Positions 6,816 to 16,807 are shown, numbered from the stretch's first letter. The stretch is DNA of 64,000 nt from Clostridia bacterium (GCA_900769875.1 CAAGII010000160.1:62001-126000); one strand, 5' to 3'. Notes: a model not told the origin generated them from the letters alone. Numbers and translations: made by a program.

Positions 6816-8117
6816 TCATTCGTCGTTCGTTCCCTGATAGGAAAGCTCCCACACATCCGAGAATGTTCCCAGGGGATCCTGCGCGATGATGCACATGAGC
6901 AGGAAGCATTCATACGGATTGACCACATAGTATTCGCCCATGCCGCTGCGCAGCAGCATCTGGTTGGCAGAATCAACAAACGCACGGTATCGCTCATGGA
7001 TGCTCGGATACTTGTCAAGCTCGTGCACAAATACAAAGAAATGCAAGGTCAGCAGGTCATAGCGGGTGATCTGTTCTTCTCCGGTTAACGCACGGGTGAT
7101 ATGCTGTCGGGTCAGGCGCTTGCCGCTGAACTGATTTGCGAGCGCCGAAGCTTTCATGGGCAGCATGTTTCCGTGCTTGTCGCGCGGTATCGCGGCAAAA
7201 AGCACCTGCTCCAGATCGCCCGGGCCAACCTCGGAGGGAGAGAATGTGTGGTAACGGCTCTTCTCGCGCCTGACCATCTCCAGCTTTTGCTCATTGCTCA
7301 GCCGCGCGTTGTATGACAATGCATCCTCCATTCGCGCGGCATTGATCCGGGCGGTATCAGCAGCAGATTGCGTCATAAGGGACGCCACGATTCCACACGC
7401 CTTCGTGTAAAGTCGATTAAACTGGCGGCGTACTGCCATGCTCTGGCGCACTGCCTCGTTGGGCAGCGGCAGGCAGGCGAGATACTCCATCAGCTGTCGA
7501 TCGGTATGAATCTGCCGCAGCATGCTTTGCAAATGGAGTGTGCTGTCCAGCAAAGCATCCATGGTTCTGCGCTGATGGACATATTGCTCCCAAAGCTCCT
7601 CATATTTCGCGTAGCCGTATCCATGAGCATAGCAATAACAGCATATTGCCTCGACCGGATCTTTGGAATTGAGCAGTACCTCATGCAATCCCTTGAATAG
7701 GAAATTGTTCACATCCTCCACAGACATCGCAAAACCAAAGCCCAGAAGCAGCACCACATTGCGGCTTACGGTCTGCTGCTCCAGCCAGTTTTTGGCAAGG
7801 TTGCGCAATGATGCTTTGGTGGGCGTGAAGGAAGCAGGTGTATTGTGCTTGCCAAACTCCTCACAGAGAACATCCAGATAATCCTTGATGGGAATATCTG
7901 AAAAATCACCTGTCCACTGCGCTCTTCTGTAGATGTACCGCCTGAGGTAATCGCCAAAGCGCACTGGCTTTACTTTCGCCAGTAGTGTTCTGTAGATGAG
8001 AATCTGATCTTCACTGTGAAAATTGGGATGATCGACTGTATCAAAGAAGAGCTCATTCGCACGGGTGGTGAATTCAAGCTCATTGATGGTCTCGTTTATT
8101 TTCATGGATGGATTCAT
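6816..8117 (-). CDS. Conserved-looking protein of unknown function next to the phosphatase and kinase
   Basis: A 433-residue cytoplasmic-looking protein without signal peptide or membrane helix and with mostly helical, charged sequence. I do not recognise a named domain. Sequence features include a central block with ICCYCYAHGYGYAKYEELWE (about residues 160-180), and a C-terminal block with ITRYDLLTLHFFVFVHEL and NPYECFLLMCIIAQDPLGTF. These look like conserved motifs of clostridial proteins of unknown function that I recall near Ser/Thr kinases, but I cannot verify that here. The ATG at 8117 has AAAGGA about ten bases upstream. It is the first gene of a minus-strand set with the PP2C and kinase genes, which suggests a substrate, adaptor or regulator of that module (inference). 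Confidence 0.75.
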   Translation of the reverse strand: MNPSMKINETINELEFTTRANELFFDTVDHPNFHSEDQILIYRTLLAKVKPVRFGDYLRRYIYRRAQWTGDFSDIPIKDYLDVLCEEFGKHNTPASFTPTKASLRNLAKNWLEQQTVSRNVVLLLGFGFAMSVEDVNNFLFKGLHEVLLNSKDPVEAICCYCYAHGYGYAKYEELWEQYVHQRRTMDALLDSTLHLQSMLRQIHTDRQLMEYLACLPLPNEAVRQSMAVRRQFNRLYTKACGIVASLMTQSAADTARINAARMEDALSYNARLSNEQKLEMVRREKSRYHTFSPSEVGPGDLEQVLFAAIPRDKHGNMLPMKASALANQFSGKRLTRQHITRALTGEEQITRYDLLTLHFFVFVHELDKYPSIHERYRAFVDSANQMLLRSGMGEYYVVNPYECFLLMCIIAQDPLGTFSDVWELSYQGTNDE

Positions 8118-8335
8118 TGCTCCCTATTCCTTTGCATGGTTTTTCCTAATCAGGCAATGCTGCCGCAGACTATAGGTTACCCGAACACTTCGGACGCAAG
8201 AAAGCCGGATGGCAATTCACGAACGTCGCCGCTTGAGGGTTGCTTCTGATGACAATAAGTATACCATTGATGATGGCAAATGACAATACCGTCAGTATTG
8301 CCGGAAGCAGAAATCATTGTGAAATGAAGGCGTGG

Positions 8336-8364
8336 TTGATTTTTCCGCTGCTTTCTGATACAAT
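8336..8364 (+). promoter_or_regulatory. Sigma-A promoter of pepF
   Basis: TTGATT (8336-8341) and TACAAT (8359-8364) with a 17-base spacer, about 85 bases before the pepF start. The rest of the 8118-8449 gap shows nothing further that I can support. Confidence 0.7.
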
Positions 8365-8449
8365 AAACAAGACGAAAGAAACATGCTGCCATACAATGAC
8401 AAACGATTCTTATATCAATGACGGATCACATCCGGAAGGAGATCATACG

Positions 8450-10255
8450 ATGGAAAACGAACTGAGAAGCCGAAGCGAAGTGCCGGTTGACCTGACATGG
8501 GATCTGTCGGCCATTTATCCCACAGAGGACGCCATGAATGCCGACGCCGAGCTTATGCAGCAGCTTGCCCAGAGTATGGTAAAGGACTACAAGGGCAAAC
8601 TGAATACGCCTGCGCAAATTGCCTGCTGTGCTGATGCCATGAGTCAGGTGCTCGAGCTGATGATCAAGGTGAGCAGCTATACCGATCTGGCTGTGTCTGT
8701 GGATTATTACGATGTGCCGCATCAGGAACGCAATGCCCGTATCAGCCGCATCATCAGCGATATAAGAAGCAATCTGAGCTTTGTGGACAGCGAGATACTG
8801 ATGCAGGATGAAGCGATGATCCATGCCGCCACGGAGTTAACACAGAAGAGCAGGCTTTATCTACTGGAGCTTATCAGGCAAAAGCCGCATCAGCTTCACC
8901 CGGAGGCGGAGCGCGTACTGGCTGCGTACAGCAATACGCTTGATTTTCCTTATGAGGCATACAACACAGCCAAGCTGGCAGATATTCAGTTTCCGTCCTT
9001 TGAGGTGGATGGGGAGAAATATCCGCTTGGCTATTCACTCTTCGAGGATGATTATGAGTACGACACGCGTACGCCTGTACGTCATGCCGCGTTTACCGCA
9101 TTCTCGGAAAAGATCCGGCAGTATCAGCATGTGACTGCCGCTGCCTATAACGCACAGGTGCAGAAGGAAAAAACCACTGCCACGCTGCGCGGCTTTGATT
9201 CAGTGTTTGACAGCCTGCTCTTTGCTCAGAAGGTCAGCCGTGATATGTACAATCGGCAGATCGACTTGATCATGGAGAAGCTTGCGCCGCATATGCGCCG
9301 GTACGCGAAGCTGATTCAGCGTCTCTATCGTCTGGACAAAATGACCTATGCTGATCTGCATCTGCCGCTGGATGCCGGGTATAACCCGCGTGTGACCATC
9401 GAGGGTTCACGCGAGTATGTCGAAAAAGGACTCGCCATCATGGGTGACGATTATGTGAACATGGTTCGCGAAGCCTATCGCAACCGCTGGGTTGACTTTG
9501 CGAAGAACAAGGGCAAGTCTACAGGTGGCTTCTGCGCAAGCCCGTATGGATGCCATTCCTTCATCCTGATGACATGGAACGATCGCATGTCGGATGTCTT
9601 TACGCTTGCGCATGAGCTGGGTCATGCGGGGCATTTCATGTACTGCAACAGGACGCAGTCTGTGTTCGACACGGAGCCCTCTTCGTATTTCATTGAAGCG
9701 CCTTCCACAATGAACGAGCTGCTGATGGGGCACTATCTGCTCAAAACCAATGATGACAAGCGGTTCCGCCGCTGGGTGCTGAGCTGCATCGTCAGCAATA
9801 CCTATTATCACAATTTTGTGACCCACCTGCTGGAAGCGGCATATCAACGCGAAGTATACCGCATTGTGGATGCTGGCGGCAGTCTGCAGGCCGACACGCT
9901 GAGCGGAATCATGCGTGACGTGCTGACGCGCTTCTGGGGCGATACGGTGGAGCTGCCCGAGGGAGCGGAGCTGACATGGATGCGTCAGCCTCACTACTAC
10001 ATGGGGCTGTACTCCTACACCTACAGTGCTGGCCTGACGGTAGCGACGCAGGTATGCAAGCGTATTGAGAAAGAGGGTATGCCTGCCATTGAGGATTGGA
10101 AGCGTGTCCTTGCCGCCGGCGGAACTATGCCCCCGGTCCAGCTTGCAGCCATGGCTGGCATCGATATCACAACGGACGCTCCGCTGCTTGATACCATTGA
10201 AACCATCGGCTCCTATATTGATGAGATGATTGCGCTCACTGACGAGATGGAGTAA
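8450..10255 (+). CDS. pepF: Oligoendopeptidase F
   Basis: A 601-residue M3B zinc metallopeptidase that cuts short peptides (typically 7-17 residues) in the cytoplasm. The zinc site is HELGH with H388 and H392 (LAHELGHAGHF), and the third ligand is in the IEAPSTMNE block near E416. Length matches the PepF family (about 600). The ATG at 8450 follows GGAAGGAG; upstream in-frame ATG codons back to 8240 lack a ribosome binding site and lie within the promoter region. A small gene of unknown function follows after 16 bases and is probably co-transcribed. Confidence 0.95.
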   Translation: MENELRSRSEVPVDLTWDLSAIYPTEDAMNADAELMQQLAQSMVKDYKGKLNTPAQIACCADAMSQVLELMIKVSSYTDLAVSVDYYDVPHQERNARISRIISDIRSNLSFVDSEILMQDEAMIHAATELTQKSRLYLLELIRQKPHQLHPEAERVLAAYSNTLDFPYEAYNTAKLADIQFPSFEVDGEKYPLGYSLFEDDYEYDTRTPVRHAAFTAFSEKIRQYQHVTAAAYNAQVQKEKTTATLRGFDSVFDSLLFAQKVSRDMYNRQIDLIMEKLAPHMRRYAKLIQRLYRLDKMTYADLHLPLDAGYNPRVTIEGSREYVEKGLAIMGDDYVNMVREAYRNRWVDFAKNKGKSTGGFCASPYGCHSFILMTWNDRMSDVFTLAHELGHAGHFMYCNRTQSVFDTEPSSYFIEAPSTMNELLMGHYLLKTNDDKRFRRWVLSCIVSNTYYHNFVTHLLEAAYQREVYRIVDAGGSLQADTLSGIMRDVLTRFWGDTVELPEGAELTWMRQPHYYMGLYSYTYSAGLTVATQVCKRIEKEGMPAIEDWKRVLAAGGTMPPVQLAAMAGIDITTDAPLLDTIETIGSYIDEMIALTDEME

Positions 10256-10271
10256 CGGAGGCGGAACGGTC

Positions 10272-10586
10272 ATGGATATGGGCGCATTGCGTAGCTGGGT
10301 CAAGGAGCACAACGAGGAAGCGATTCTGATCGTCCGCCGCTACAGAACGCTTGTAGATGAAAAGGAAGTACCGGTTCACGAATACCGTCTGCTAACTCCA
10401 TACGGAGACATGGACTATACCACCTACGCTGTGATTCCGGACAGTGAAGTGCTGGCAGACGAAGAAGCCGCGCGAAAGAAAGCATTTGCACGCATCGCGT
10501 GGGAATCCACGCGCGATACACGCCGGAGCATAGATCTTGACAGAGCTTATGAAAATGGTAAGCAATTCATGAAGGATGCAACCTAA
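10272..10586 (+). CDS. Small protein of unknown function
   Basis: A 104-residue soluble protein with no signal peptide. The sequence alternates beta-prone segments (EEAILIVRRYRTLVDE, VPVHEYRLLTPYGDMDYTTY) with a charged helical C-terminus, and no family is recognised. The ATG at 10272 has ACGGAGG eleven bases upstream. It begins 16 bases after pepF and shares its promoter. It could be a small accessory protein, but nothing in it points to a reaction. Confidence 0.65.
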   Translation: MDMGALRSWVKEHNEEAILIVRRYRTLVDEKEVPVHEYRLLTPYGDMDYTTYAVIPDSEVLADEEAARKKAFARIAWESTRDTRRSIDLDRAYENGKQFMKDAT

Positions 10587-10639
10587 CGATGGGCGACAGC
10601 GGCAGGCTGCCGCCCTTTCAGTTGTCGCGCCTACAGCAA

Positions 10640-10667
10640 AGCCGCCCATGCATACGCACAGGCGGCT
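10640..10667 (-). terminator. Possible terminator of the GH67 gene
   Basis: AGCCGCC (10640-10646) pairs with GGCGGCT (10661-10667), followed on the minus strand by a short TTTG. A second GC-rich palindrome (about 10598-10613) lies nearby on the plus-strand side. Both are modest, and the gap sits between converging genes. Confidence 0.35.
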
Positions 10668-10698
10668 CAAAAGGCTTTGGCAGCTTATCGATAAAGCA

Positions 10699-12549
10699 TT
10701 AGTCATAGATCTTTCTGCCGTGAGCGTCATCCACGCCGCTCAGACGGCGGAAGAAGGTGTTTACCACATCGCACCACTCACGGGCGTTGTGCAACTGGCG
10801 CCGCATGCGCTCAGTAGCTTCTGTCCTGTCAGGCTCGGGCAAATCAAGAGATGCAAGCACCGCGCTCATCTGCTCCGTTTCGTGAAGCCCCTCAAAGTGA
10901 TCGTCATAGATGCGCTGGATCAGCGTGCGTCCATCTGCCATCACTGTGTCATAGCGCATACGATGGAAGAACAGCAGCAGGTTCTCGGGGCAGGTTTTGG
11001 GGTCACTGTACAGGGTGCGCAGAGGTTCGGGATACTGCTCAGTATATCCCGTGCCAGTGATCGTGCGGTCAATGCCTACAGCCTCGCGATTAGCCTTGTG
11101 ATAGGTACCCCACGCCTGATATTCATAGCCGCTGGGATTGGGGCCATAATGCGTGTTGGGGGTAACCATCCAGCAGCTGCCAAGCGTCCCAGTGTACTTT
11201 TCATAGGTTTCGCGGCTGTGAGCAAGCAACATGACAAGCGCTTCCTCCTGCTCCCTGGGAAGGTGATAGGTCAGCCGTGCCCACATGCGAAGGATATCAT
11301 CAACATGCATGGAAGGTTTCCACGCAAACAGACCGAAGCCGAACAGGTTGACCGCTGCGAACGGATGCCCGGTATAGCAATCATCACGTCCAAGGTTGCT
11401 TACCGCGGCGATGGACATGATCTGGTCTTCACCCATCACATCAACAGTCTCACGGAACATCTTTGGCATGGCGAAAATGTCGATCTGCTGACCGGTATAC
11501 TCCTGCGCAAGCTGGAATTCCAGCGCCTTGTTGGTTTTCGGCATGGCGAGCAGGGTGGGGGACAGCGGTTCGCGCACCTGAAAATCGAAGGGCCCGTTCT
11601 TGATCTGCAGGATGACATTGTCGTCAAACTGTCCGTCGAGATAGGTGTAGTGCTCATACGCGGCCTTGGGACGATCCGTCGTGGTATCACGCCAATCCTG
11701 CTGGCAGTTGTACACGAAGCAGCGCCACACCAGCATACCACCATAGGGCTTGATCGCACGCGCAAGCATGTTAGCGCCTTCCGCATGATTGCGGCCATAG
11801 GTGAATGGACCGGGACGGTGCTCGCTGTCTGCCTTGACAAGGAAACCCGCCAGATCGGGCACAGCATCCCATACCAGCTTTGCCTGATTGTTCCACCATG
11901 CCTGCACGCGCTCATCCAGCGGATCAGCAGTCGGAATGCCATGACGCATAGGCTGAGAATAGTCGATCGACACCATCAGGCGCACTCCGAAGGGGCGGAA
12001 AATGGCCGCCATATCAGCCAGCTTGGGTAGCCAGCTCTCAATCAGCTGTTGCGCGGGCTCGTGAACATTGACATTATTGATGCACAGCACGTTCAATCCG
12101 ACGCTCGCGAGCATCCGCGCAAGCTGGCGAAGACGCGCCGGGTCATACACCATGTCATTGCCCTCAAACCACAGACTGCGCCCGGAATAGCCACGCTCAA
12201 TATCGCCGGAAGCATTATCCCAGCAGTTGATCATACGCATGCCATAACGGGGTGACTGCACTCCCTCCGGAAGCTCTTCGCCCGACGCGAGCGACATCAG
12301 CAACGCATAGACGCCATAGAGAATGCCCGTGCTTCCGCCTTCCACGACCACATCATTGCCCTTGCGGGTGATGCACCAGCCCTCGCCAAGCATGGGCAAA
12401 GAAGAAAGGGTGACATGCATCTCGGAGGGCAGGACATCAGAATGGTCTATTTCAAAGCGGGCAACCTCCAGCGGGGTTGTCATTTCAGCAGGCACGCCTT
12501 CCCTCAAAAAAGGAAGCCATGCGAGGCGCATTGCATTTGTGTTGCTCAT
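10699..12549 (-). CDS. aguA: GH67 alpha-glucuronidase
   Basis: A 616-residue enzyme that releases 4-O-methylglucuronic acid from the non-reducing end of xylo-oligosaccharides. Family blocks are clear: INCWDNASGDIERGYSGRS near residue 108, SIDYSQPMRHGIPTADPLD, FLVKADSEHRPGPFTYGR, WRCFVYNCQQDWRD, LQIKNGPFDFQVREPLSP and EYTGQQ. The conserved acidic residues expected for catalysis (Glu in KADSE, Asp/Glu in the FDFQVRE block) are present. No signal peptide is visible, so it acts in the cytoplasm on imported oligosaccharides. The ATG at 12549 follows AAAGGA. It is slightly shorter than typical 670-700-residue members. It diverges from the MBL-GH39 operon, whose GH39 enzyme would remove xylose from the same oligosaccharides. 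Confidence 0.93.
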   Translation of the reverse strand: MSNTNAMRLAWLPFLREGVPAEMTTPLEVARFEIDHSDVLPSEMHVTLSSLPMLGEGWCITRKGNDVVVEGGSTGILYGVYALLMSLASGEELPEGVQSPRYGMRMINCWDNASGDIERGYSGRSLWFEGNDMVYDPARLRQLARMLASVGLNVLCINNVNVHEPAQQLIESWLPKLADMAAIFRPFGVRLMVSIDYSQPMRHGIPTADPLDERVQAWWNNQAKLVWDAVPDLAGFLVKADSEHRPGPFTYGRNHAEGANMLARAIKPYGGMLVWRCFVYNCQQDWRDTTTDRPKAAYEHYTYLDGQFDDNVILQIKNGPFDFQVREPLSPTLLAMPKTNKALEFQLAQEYTGQQIDIFAMPKMFRETVDVMGEDQIMSIAAVSNLGRDDCYTGHPFAAVNLFGFGLFAWKPSMHVDDILRMWARLTYHLPREQEEALVMLLAHSRETYEKYTGTLGSCWMVTPNTHYGPNPSGYEYQAWGTYHKANREAVGIDRTITGTGYTEQYPEPLRTLYSDPKTCPENLLLFFHRMRYDTVMADGRTLIQRIYDDHFEGLHETEQMSAVLASLDLPEPDRTEATERMRRQLHNAREWCDVVNTFFRRLSGVDDAHGRKIYD

Positions 12550-12725
12550 AACAGCAGTCCTTTCAAGTGTGATCGAGTACGTTCTATCTTATTATGCCAC
12601 CGTGTGGAAGCCCTGTCAAGCATTGCTTTGAGATGGACGAAAAATGCATGATTTGTCCATGCTCAGACGTGAAAAATGTAGTATAATAGAGGCGAGCGCA
12701 CTGTGTGGAAAGGGATGAACCGGAC

Positions 12726-13499
12726 TTGAGGATCAATCAGGTGTTGCCGGGGGTATATCATATACAGGATAACCTCGGCGTATGCATGACGCTGCTTTGC
12801 GGCTCGAGAAGCGCGATGCTGGTGGATACAGGCTATGGAATATCGGATGTCTCCACCGTGATCCGCTCCATCACGCAGCTTCCATTGAAAGTCATACTGA
12901 CCCACGGCCATCACGATCATTGCATGGGGGTTCGCTGGTTTGATCATGTGTCGATGTTCCCGGAGGATCATGCCGACTTTGCCACCTATACGGGCGAATA
13001 CACGCGCAGGCGCATTCTTACCAGTGCCGATGACAAGGGACAGCCTGTCGCTGACGATTATCTGACTGCGCAGCTTGCGATGCCCGAAACACTGTCCGAG
13101 CAGGTCGTCGATCTTGGCGGCATCACAACGCAAATCATCCATTGTCCGGGGCACACGCCCGGTTCCTGCTGTGTGTATGTGAAGGAGCATGCGCTGATGC
13201 TGACCGGTGACAATTGGAATCCCTGCACATGGCTGTTTTTTCCTGCTGCTTTGGGTATCAGGGAGTATCTGAAAAACATGCGGAAGCTGCTGGAGCTGCC
13301 GTTTTCGCATGTGCTTTGCAGCCATCAGCCCGTACTGTTCAGCCGTGATGTGCCCGATGCGTTTTTCACCGCGCTGACGGAGGACGCCATTGCAAACGCG
13401 CATCCCGTAACCATATCGCCATATGATGCGATTCATACTGTACAGGCAGACCTACCCATGAACCAGCTGATTGTATTCGACCGCGATAAAGCCTGCTGA
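12726..13499 (+). CDS. MBL-fold metallo-hydrolase
   Basis: A 257-residue metallo-beta-lactamase-fold hydrolase with the metal-binding motif HGHHDH (H60-H65), a downstream HCPGHTPGS and GDN block (further ligands), and a C-terminal SHQP. The substrate cannot be deduced; the family includes thioesterases, lactonases and phosphodiesterases. I choose TTG at 12726, giving MRINQVLPGVYHI, the natural start of the fold, with AAAGGG upstream; a GTG at 12705 adds seven residues and is the alternative. A TATAAT at 12682-12687 is a likely -10 element with a poor -35. The GH39 gene follows after 20 bases, so they form one operon. Confidence 0.85.
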   Translation: MRINQVLPGVYHIQDNLGVCMTLLCGSRSAMLVDTGYGISDVSTVIRSITQLPLKVILTHGHHDHCMGVRWFDHVSMFPEDHADFATYTGEYTRRRILTSADDKGQPVADDYLTAQLAMPETLSEQVVDLGGITTQIIHCPGHTPGSCCVYVKEHALMLTGDNWNPCTWLFFPAALGIREYLKNMRKLLELPFSHVLCSHQPVLFSRDVPDAFFTALTEDAIANAHPVTISPYDAIHTVQADLPMNQLIVFDRDKAC

Positions 13500-13519
13500 C
13501 AGGCAAGGAGGAAAAGCAA

Positions 13520-15079
13520 ATGATTCCAAGCTGCGAGATTGAGCGTACCGTGACCATTGAAAAGAATGCAAAAGCCGTTTTCCACAACCATACCGCGTAC
13601 TGCATCGGTACGGGCCGCATGGGGCTCGCTCTGCAGGAGGAATACCAGAAGCAGATGAATCTGGTGCAGGAGTTATGCCATTTCAAGCACATCCGCGGTC
13701 ATGGTCTGTTCTGCGATGATATGGCAATCTATCAGCCCTACACTGATGCTGCGGGCAATGCCTGTATCAGCTATAATTTCACCTATCTGGATCGTGTGAT
13801 GGACAGCTATCTGTCCGCCGGGCTCAGGCCTTTTCTGGAGCTTGGCTTCATGCCGGAGAAGCTGGCAAGCGGAAATCAGACGATCTTTTACTGGAAGGGC
13901 AACACCACGCCACCAAAGAATGACGAGAACTGGTGCGCGCTGATTCAGGCAACGCTTCGCCATCTGATGGAGCGCTACGGCGCTGACGATGTGGTGACAT
14001 GGCCGGTGGAGGTCTGGAATGAGCCGAATCTTGCCGGATTCTGGGAGAATGCGGATAAAGAGAAGTATCTTCATCTGTATGAAATTACCAGCCGTGCAGT
14101 GAAGGCTGTGGACGAACGCTTTCAGGTCGGTGGCCCGGCGATCTGCGGCGGAAGCGGCAGTCAGCTTTGGGTCAGGGACTTCCTGGCATTCTGCTCTGAG
14201 CATCAGGTGCCTGTCGATTTTGTCAGTCGTCATGCCTATATGGCACAAACGCCTATCCACGCAGGTCGGTACGAATATCATACCATGTGCGATGTGGAGT
14301 ATACGGTGCGTGAAATGCAGGAAACGCGCGATATCATCAATAGCTTCCCGCAGTATGTACATCTGCCCATGCATATCACGGAATTCAATACCAGCTATAA
14401 TCCTTTCTGTCCCATTCATGATACGCTGCTCAATGCCACGATCATGGCCGGCTTCCTCGCCCGGATGGGCGATGTGGCGGACAGCTACAGCTACTGGACC
14501 TTCGGCGATGTGTTTGAGGAGCTTGGCGTACCGCCCACACCCTTCCATGGCGGCTTTGGTCTGGTAGCCAACGGACTGATCCCGAAGCCCACGCTGTGGA
14601 TGTTTTCCTTCTTCGCAAATCTGAAGGGACAATGCGTCCATCGCGACGAGTGCATGCTTCTGATGCGCCGTGATGATGGCAGCTATGAGGGCATTGTCTG
14701 GAACGAATGCTCCCATCAGCATCAGGCGCTATCCATTGATTTGAAGCTGGCTTGTGAAAACGGGCGCTATATCTGTCAGGGCGAAAGCCTTACAGAAGCT
14801 CAGGGCAATCCGCTTAAGGCGTGGCATGACATGGGCGAGCCAGCATCCCTCACAAAGGCGCAGCTGAGCTTCCTGCGCGGCGTCGCGCAGCCCCTGCATG
14901 AAACGGATACGCTGGAGGCGGAAAACGGGTATCTCCAGCTGAGTTTGCAGCTGGGAGAGAACGAAGTGATGCATTTCGAGCTGAACCACGCACCCCTGAA
15001 GCCGGATGTAGGCTATGACTATCAGTGGTATGAGCAGCATCCTGAACAGCTGAAAATGAGCGCAGAGAAGAACGCATAA
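13520..15079 (+). CDS. GH39 beta-xylosidase
   Basis: A 519-residue glycoside hydrolase of clan A, most like GH39 xylan 1,4-beta-xylosidases. The acid/base is E168 in VEVWNEPNLAGFW and the nucleophile E288 in HITEFNTSY; KHIRGHGLFCDDM near residue 55 and YSYWTFGDVFEE near 315 are further family blocks. A C-terminal beta-sandwich of about 130 residues completes the usual layout. No signal peptide is seen, so it works in the cytoplasm. The ATG at 13520 follows AGGAGG. It is the second gene of an operon with an MBL-fold protein and lies opposite the GH67 gene, suggesting shared use of glucuronoxylan fragments. An alpha-L-iduronidase-type activity also occurs in GH39 but is less likely here. Confidence 0.9.
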   Translation: MIPSCEIERTVTIEKNAKAVFHNHTAYCIGTGRMGLALQEEYQKQMNLVQELCHFKHIRGHGLFCDDMAIYQPYTDAAGNACISYNFTYLDRVMDSYLSAGLRPFLELGFMPEKLASGNQTIFYWKGNTTPPKNDENWCALIQATLRHLMERYGADDVVTWPVEVWNEPNLAGFWENADKEKYLHLYEITSRAVKAVDERFQVGGPAICGGSGSQLWVRDFLAFCSEHQVPVDFVSRHAYMAQTPIHAGRYEYHTMCDVEYTVREMQETRDIINSFPQYVHLPMHITEFNTSYNPFCPIHDTLLNATIMAGFLARMGDVADSYSYWTFGDVFEELGVPPTPFHGGFGLVANGLIPKPTLWMFSFFANLKGQCVHRDECMLLMRRDDGSYEGIVWNECSHQHQALSIDLKLACENGRYICQGESLTEAQGNPLKAWHDMGEPASLTKAQLSFLRGVAQPLHETDTLEAENGYLQLSLQLGENEVMHFELNHAPLKPDVGYDYQWYEQHPEQLKMSAEKNA

Positions 15080-15172
15080 CCGCCGATACCTGAAGGCTGC
15101 GTGGCGAACGGAGAGCATGCATCTCAAAAGCGACAATACAGGCGTCGTTCTGCATGATAAGGGAAACATGTG

Positions 15173-15201
15173 TTTACATGCGACCCTTTTTATGCTATGA
15201 T
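15173..15201 (+). promoter_or_regulatory. Sigma-A promoter of the flotillin gene
   Basis: TTTACA (15173-15178) and TATGAT (15196-15201) separated by 17 bases, about 60 bases before the flotillin start codon. Confidence 0.75.
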
Positions 15202-15262
15202 CAAGCCACAGAGCAATCTGATACAAGCATGTATCCTGTGACGATGCAAAGGAGGATCATTC

Positions 15263-16807
15263 ATGGCTGAGTTACTGCGAAACCTCGATAGGAATTGGAT
15301 GCTTGTTGCGGCTGGTGTACTGATCGCGCTTGTGATTATCATCGTATTTTTTCAAAACTATGTGAAGGTGCCGCCGAATGAAGCGCTCATCGTTTCAGGC
15401 CGCCGCAGGAAGTACAAGGTCAAGGATGAGGGCGGACAGGAAACGGTCAAGGAATTTGGATATCGTATTGTTCGAGGCGGCGCAACATTTGTGATCCCGT
15501 TTTTCGAGCGGGTGGACAAGCTGAATCTTGGCATCATGCAGGTGGATATCAAGACCACGCAGCCGGTTCCCAGTCAGGAATACATCGGTATGATGGTTGA
15601 TGGTGTGGCGAATATCAAAATTGGCAGCGATGCTGTCTCTGTGGCAACGGCTGCGGAGCAGTTCCTCGGCTGGAAGCAGGATGATATCGCTGCTGTGGCC
15701 ATGCAGGTGCTGGAAGGCAACATGCGTGAAATCATCGGCCGGATGACCATTTCCGACCTTGTTCAGAATCGCGACAAGTTTGCGCAGGAGACCCAGCGAG
15801 CCGCAATGGCGGACATGAAGAACATGGGTCTTGAGATCGTCAACCTCACCATCCAGAATTTCTCCGATAACGACGGCGTGCTGGACACGCTTGCAGTGAA
15901 AAACATCGCTGAGAAGAAGCGTGACGCGGATATCGCGCGCTCGGAGGCTGAACGCGACACGGTGATCCGCCAGTCGATCGCCGATCAGGAGGGGAACAAG
16001 GCTCGTACCGAAGCCAACGCACAGATTGCCGAGCAGGATAAAATCCTTGAGCTGCGCAGAAGCGAGTACCGTATCGAACAGGAGAAGGCACGCGCGGAGG
16101 CCGACCTTGCCTACAAGGTTCAGCAGGAAAACAGCCGCAAGGAGCTGGAAACAGAGCACGCTGCCGCCGAGCTGATTCGTCTGCAAAAGGAAACAGAGCT
16201 TCAGGCACAGCAGGTGCAGATACAGCGCGAGAAGCTGTCCATTGAGGTTCGTGAACGCGCACAGGCGGAGCGCGATGCGGAGATTGCCGCCGCCGAGGCG
16301 CGCAAGCAGGTTGCCCAGGCGATGGCTGATGCAGATCTGTACCGTTCCACGAAGGACGCGGAAGCCAAGCTCATTGTTGCCCAGAAGGAAGCTGAAGCTC
16401 AGCTTGTGCTGGCTCAAAAGGAAGCCGAAGCCATTCGCCTCAAGGGTGAAGCGGAAGCCGAGGCTATGCAGAAAAAGGCCGAAGCCATGCGGCTCTATGG
16501 CCAGGCTGCTATGATGCAGATGATTGTAGACAAGCTGCCCGACATGGCGAGAGCCGTATCCGAGCCTCTCAGCAAGACGGAGAAGATCATCCTCTTCGGC
16601 GAAGGCGGTGCGACCTCGATGGCGCGTGATACCACGGGTACGCTTCTGCAAACCTTTGAAGCAGTGAAGGATGCCGTTGGACTGGATATTCCGAAAATGC
16701 TCAGGGATGTATCCACCGGTGGTCTGGTTGGTAAAGCAGCCTCTGATACTGATGAGCCCAGCCATGTGAATCAGCCTGCCGAGGATACAGCCTCTGAACA
16801 GGAGTAA
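15263..16807 (+). CDS. floT: Flotillin-family SPFH membrane scaffold protein
   Basis: A 514-residue protein with an N-terminal membrane segment (about 12-31), an SPFH/band-7 domain (about 32-215) and a long Glu/Ala-rich coiled coil (about 215-420) containing repeated EAEA-type motifs. This is the flotillin layout; such proteins organise ordered membrane domains and oligomerise through the coiled coil. Length fits bacterial flotillin A/T proteins (about 500). The ATG at 15263 follows GGAGG. No NfeD-like partner gene is adjacent, although floT is often paired with one. It stands alone with its own promoter and terminator between carbohydrate genes. Confidence 0.93.
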   Translation: MAELLRNLDRNWMLVAAGVLIALVIIIVFFQNYVKVPPNEALIVSGRRRKYKVKDEGGQETVKEFGYRIVRGGATFVIPFFERVDKLNLGIMQVDIKTTQPVPSQEYIGMMVDGVANIKIGSDAVSVATAAEQFLGWKQDDIAAVAMQVLEGNMREIIGRMTISDLVQNRDKFAQETQRAAMADMKNMGLEIVNLTIQNFSDNDGVLDTLAVKNIAEKKRDADIARSEAERDTVIRQSIADQEGNKARTEANAQIAEQDKILELRRSEYRIEQEKARAEADLAYKVQQENSRKELETEHAAAELIRLQKETELQAQQVQIQREKLSIEVRERAQAERDAEIAAAEARKQVAQAMADADLYRSTKDAEAKLIVAQKEAEAQLVLAQKEAEAIRLKGEAEAEAMQKKAEAMRLYGQAAMMQMIVDKLPDMARAVSEPLSKTEKIILFGEGGATSMARDTTGTLLQTFEAVKDAVGLDIPKMLRDVSTGGLVGKAASDTDEPSHVNQPAEDTASEQE

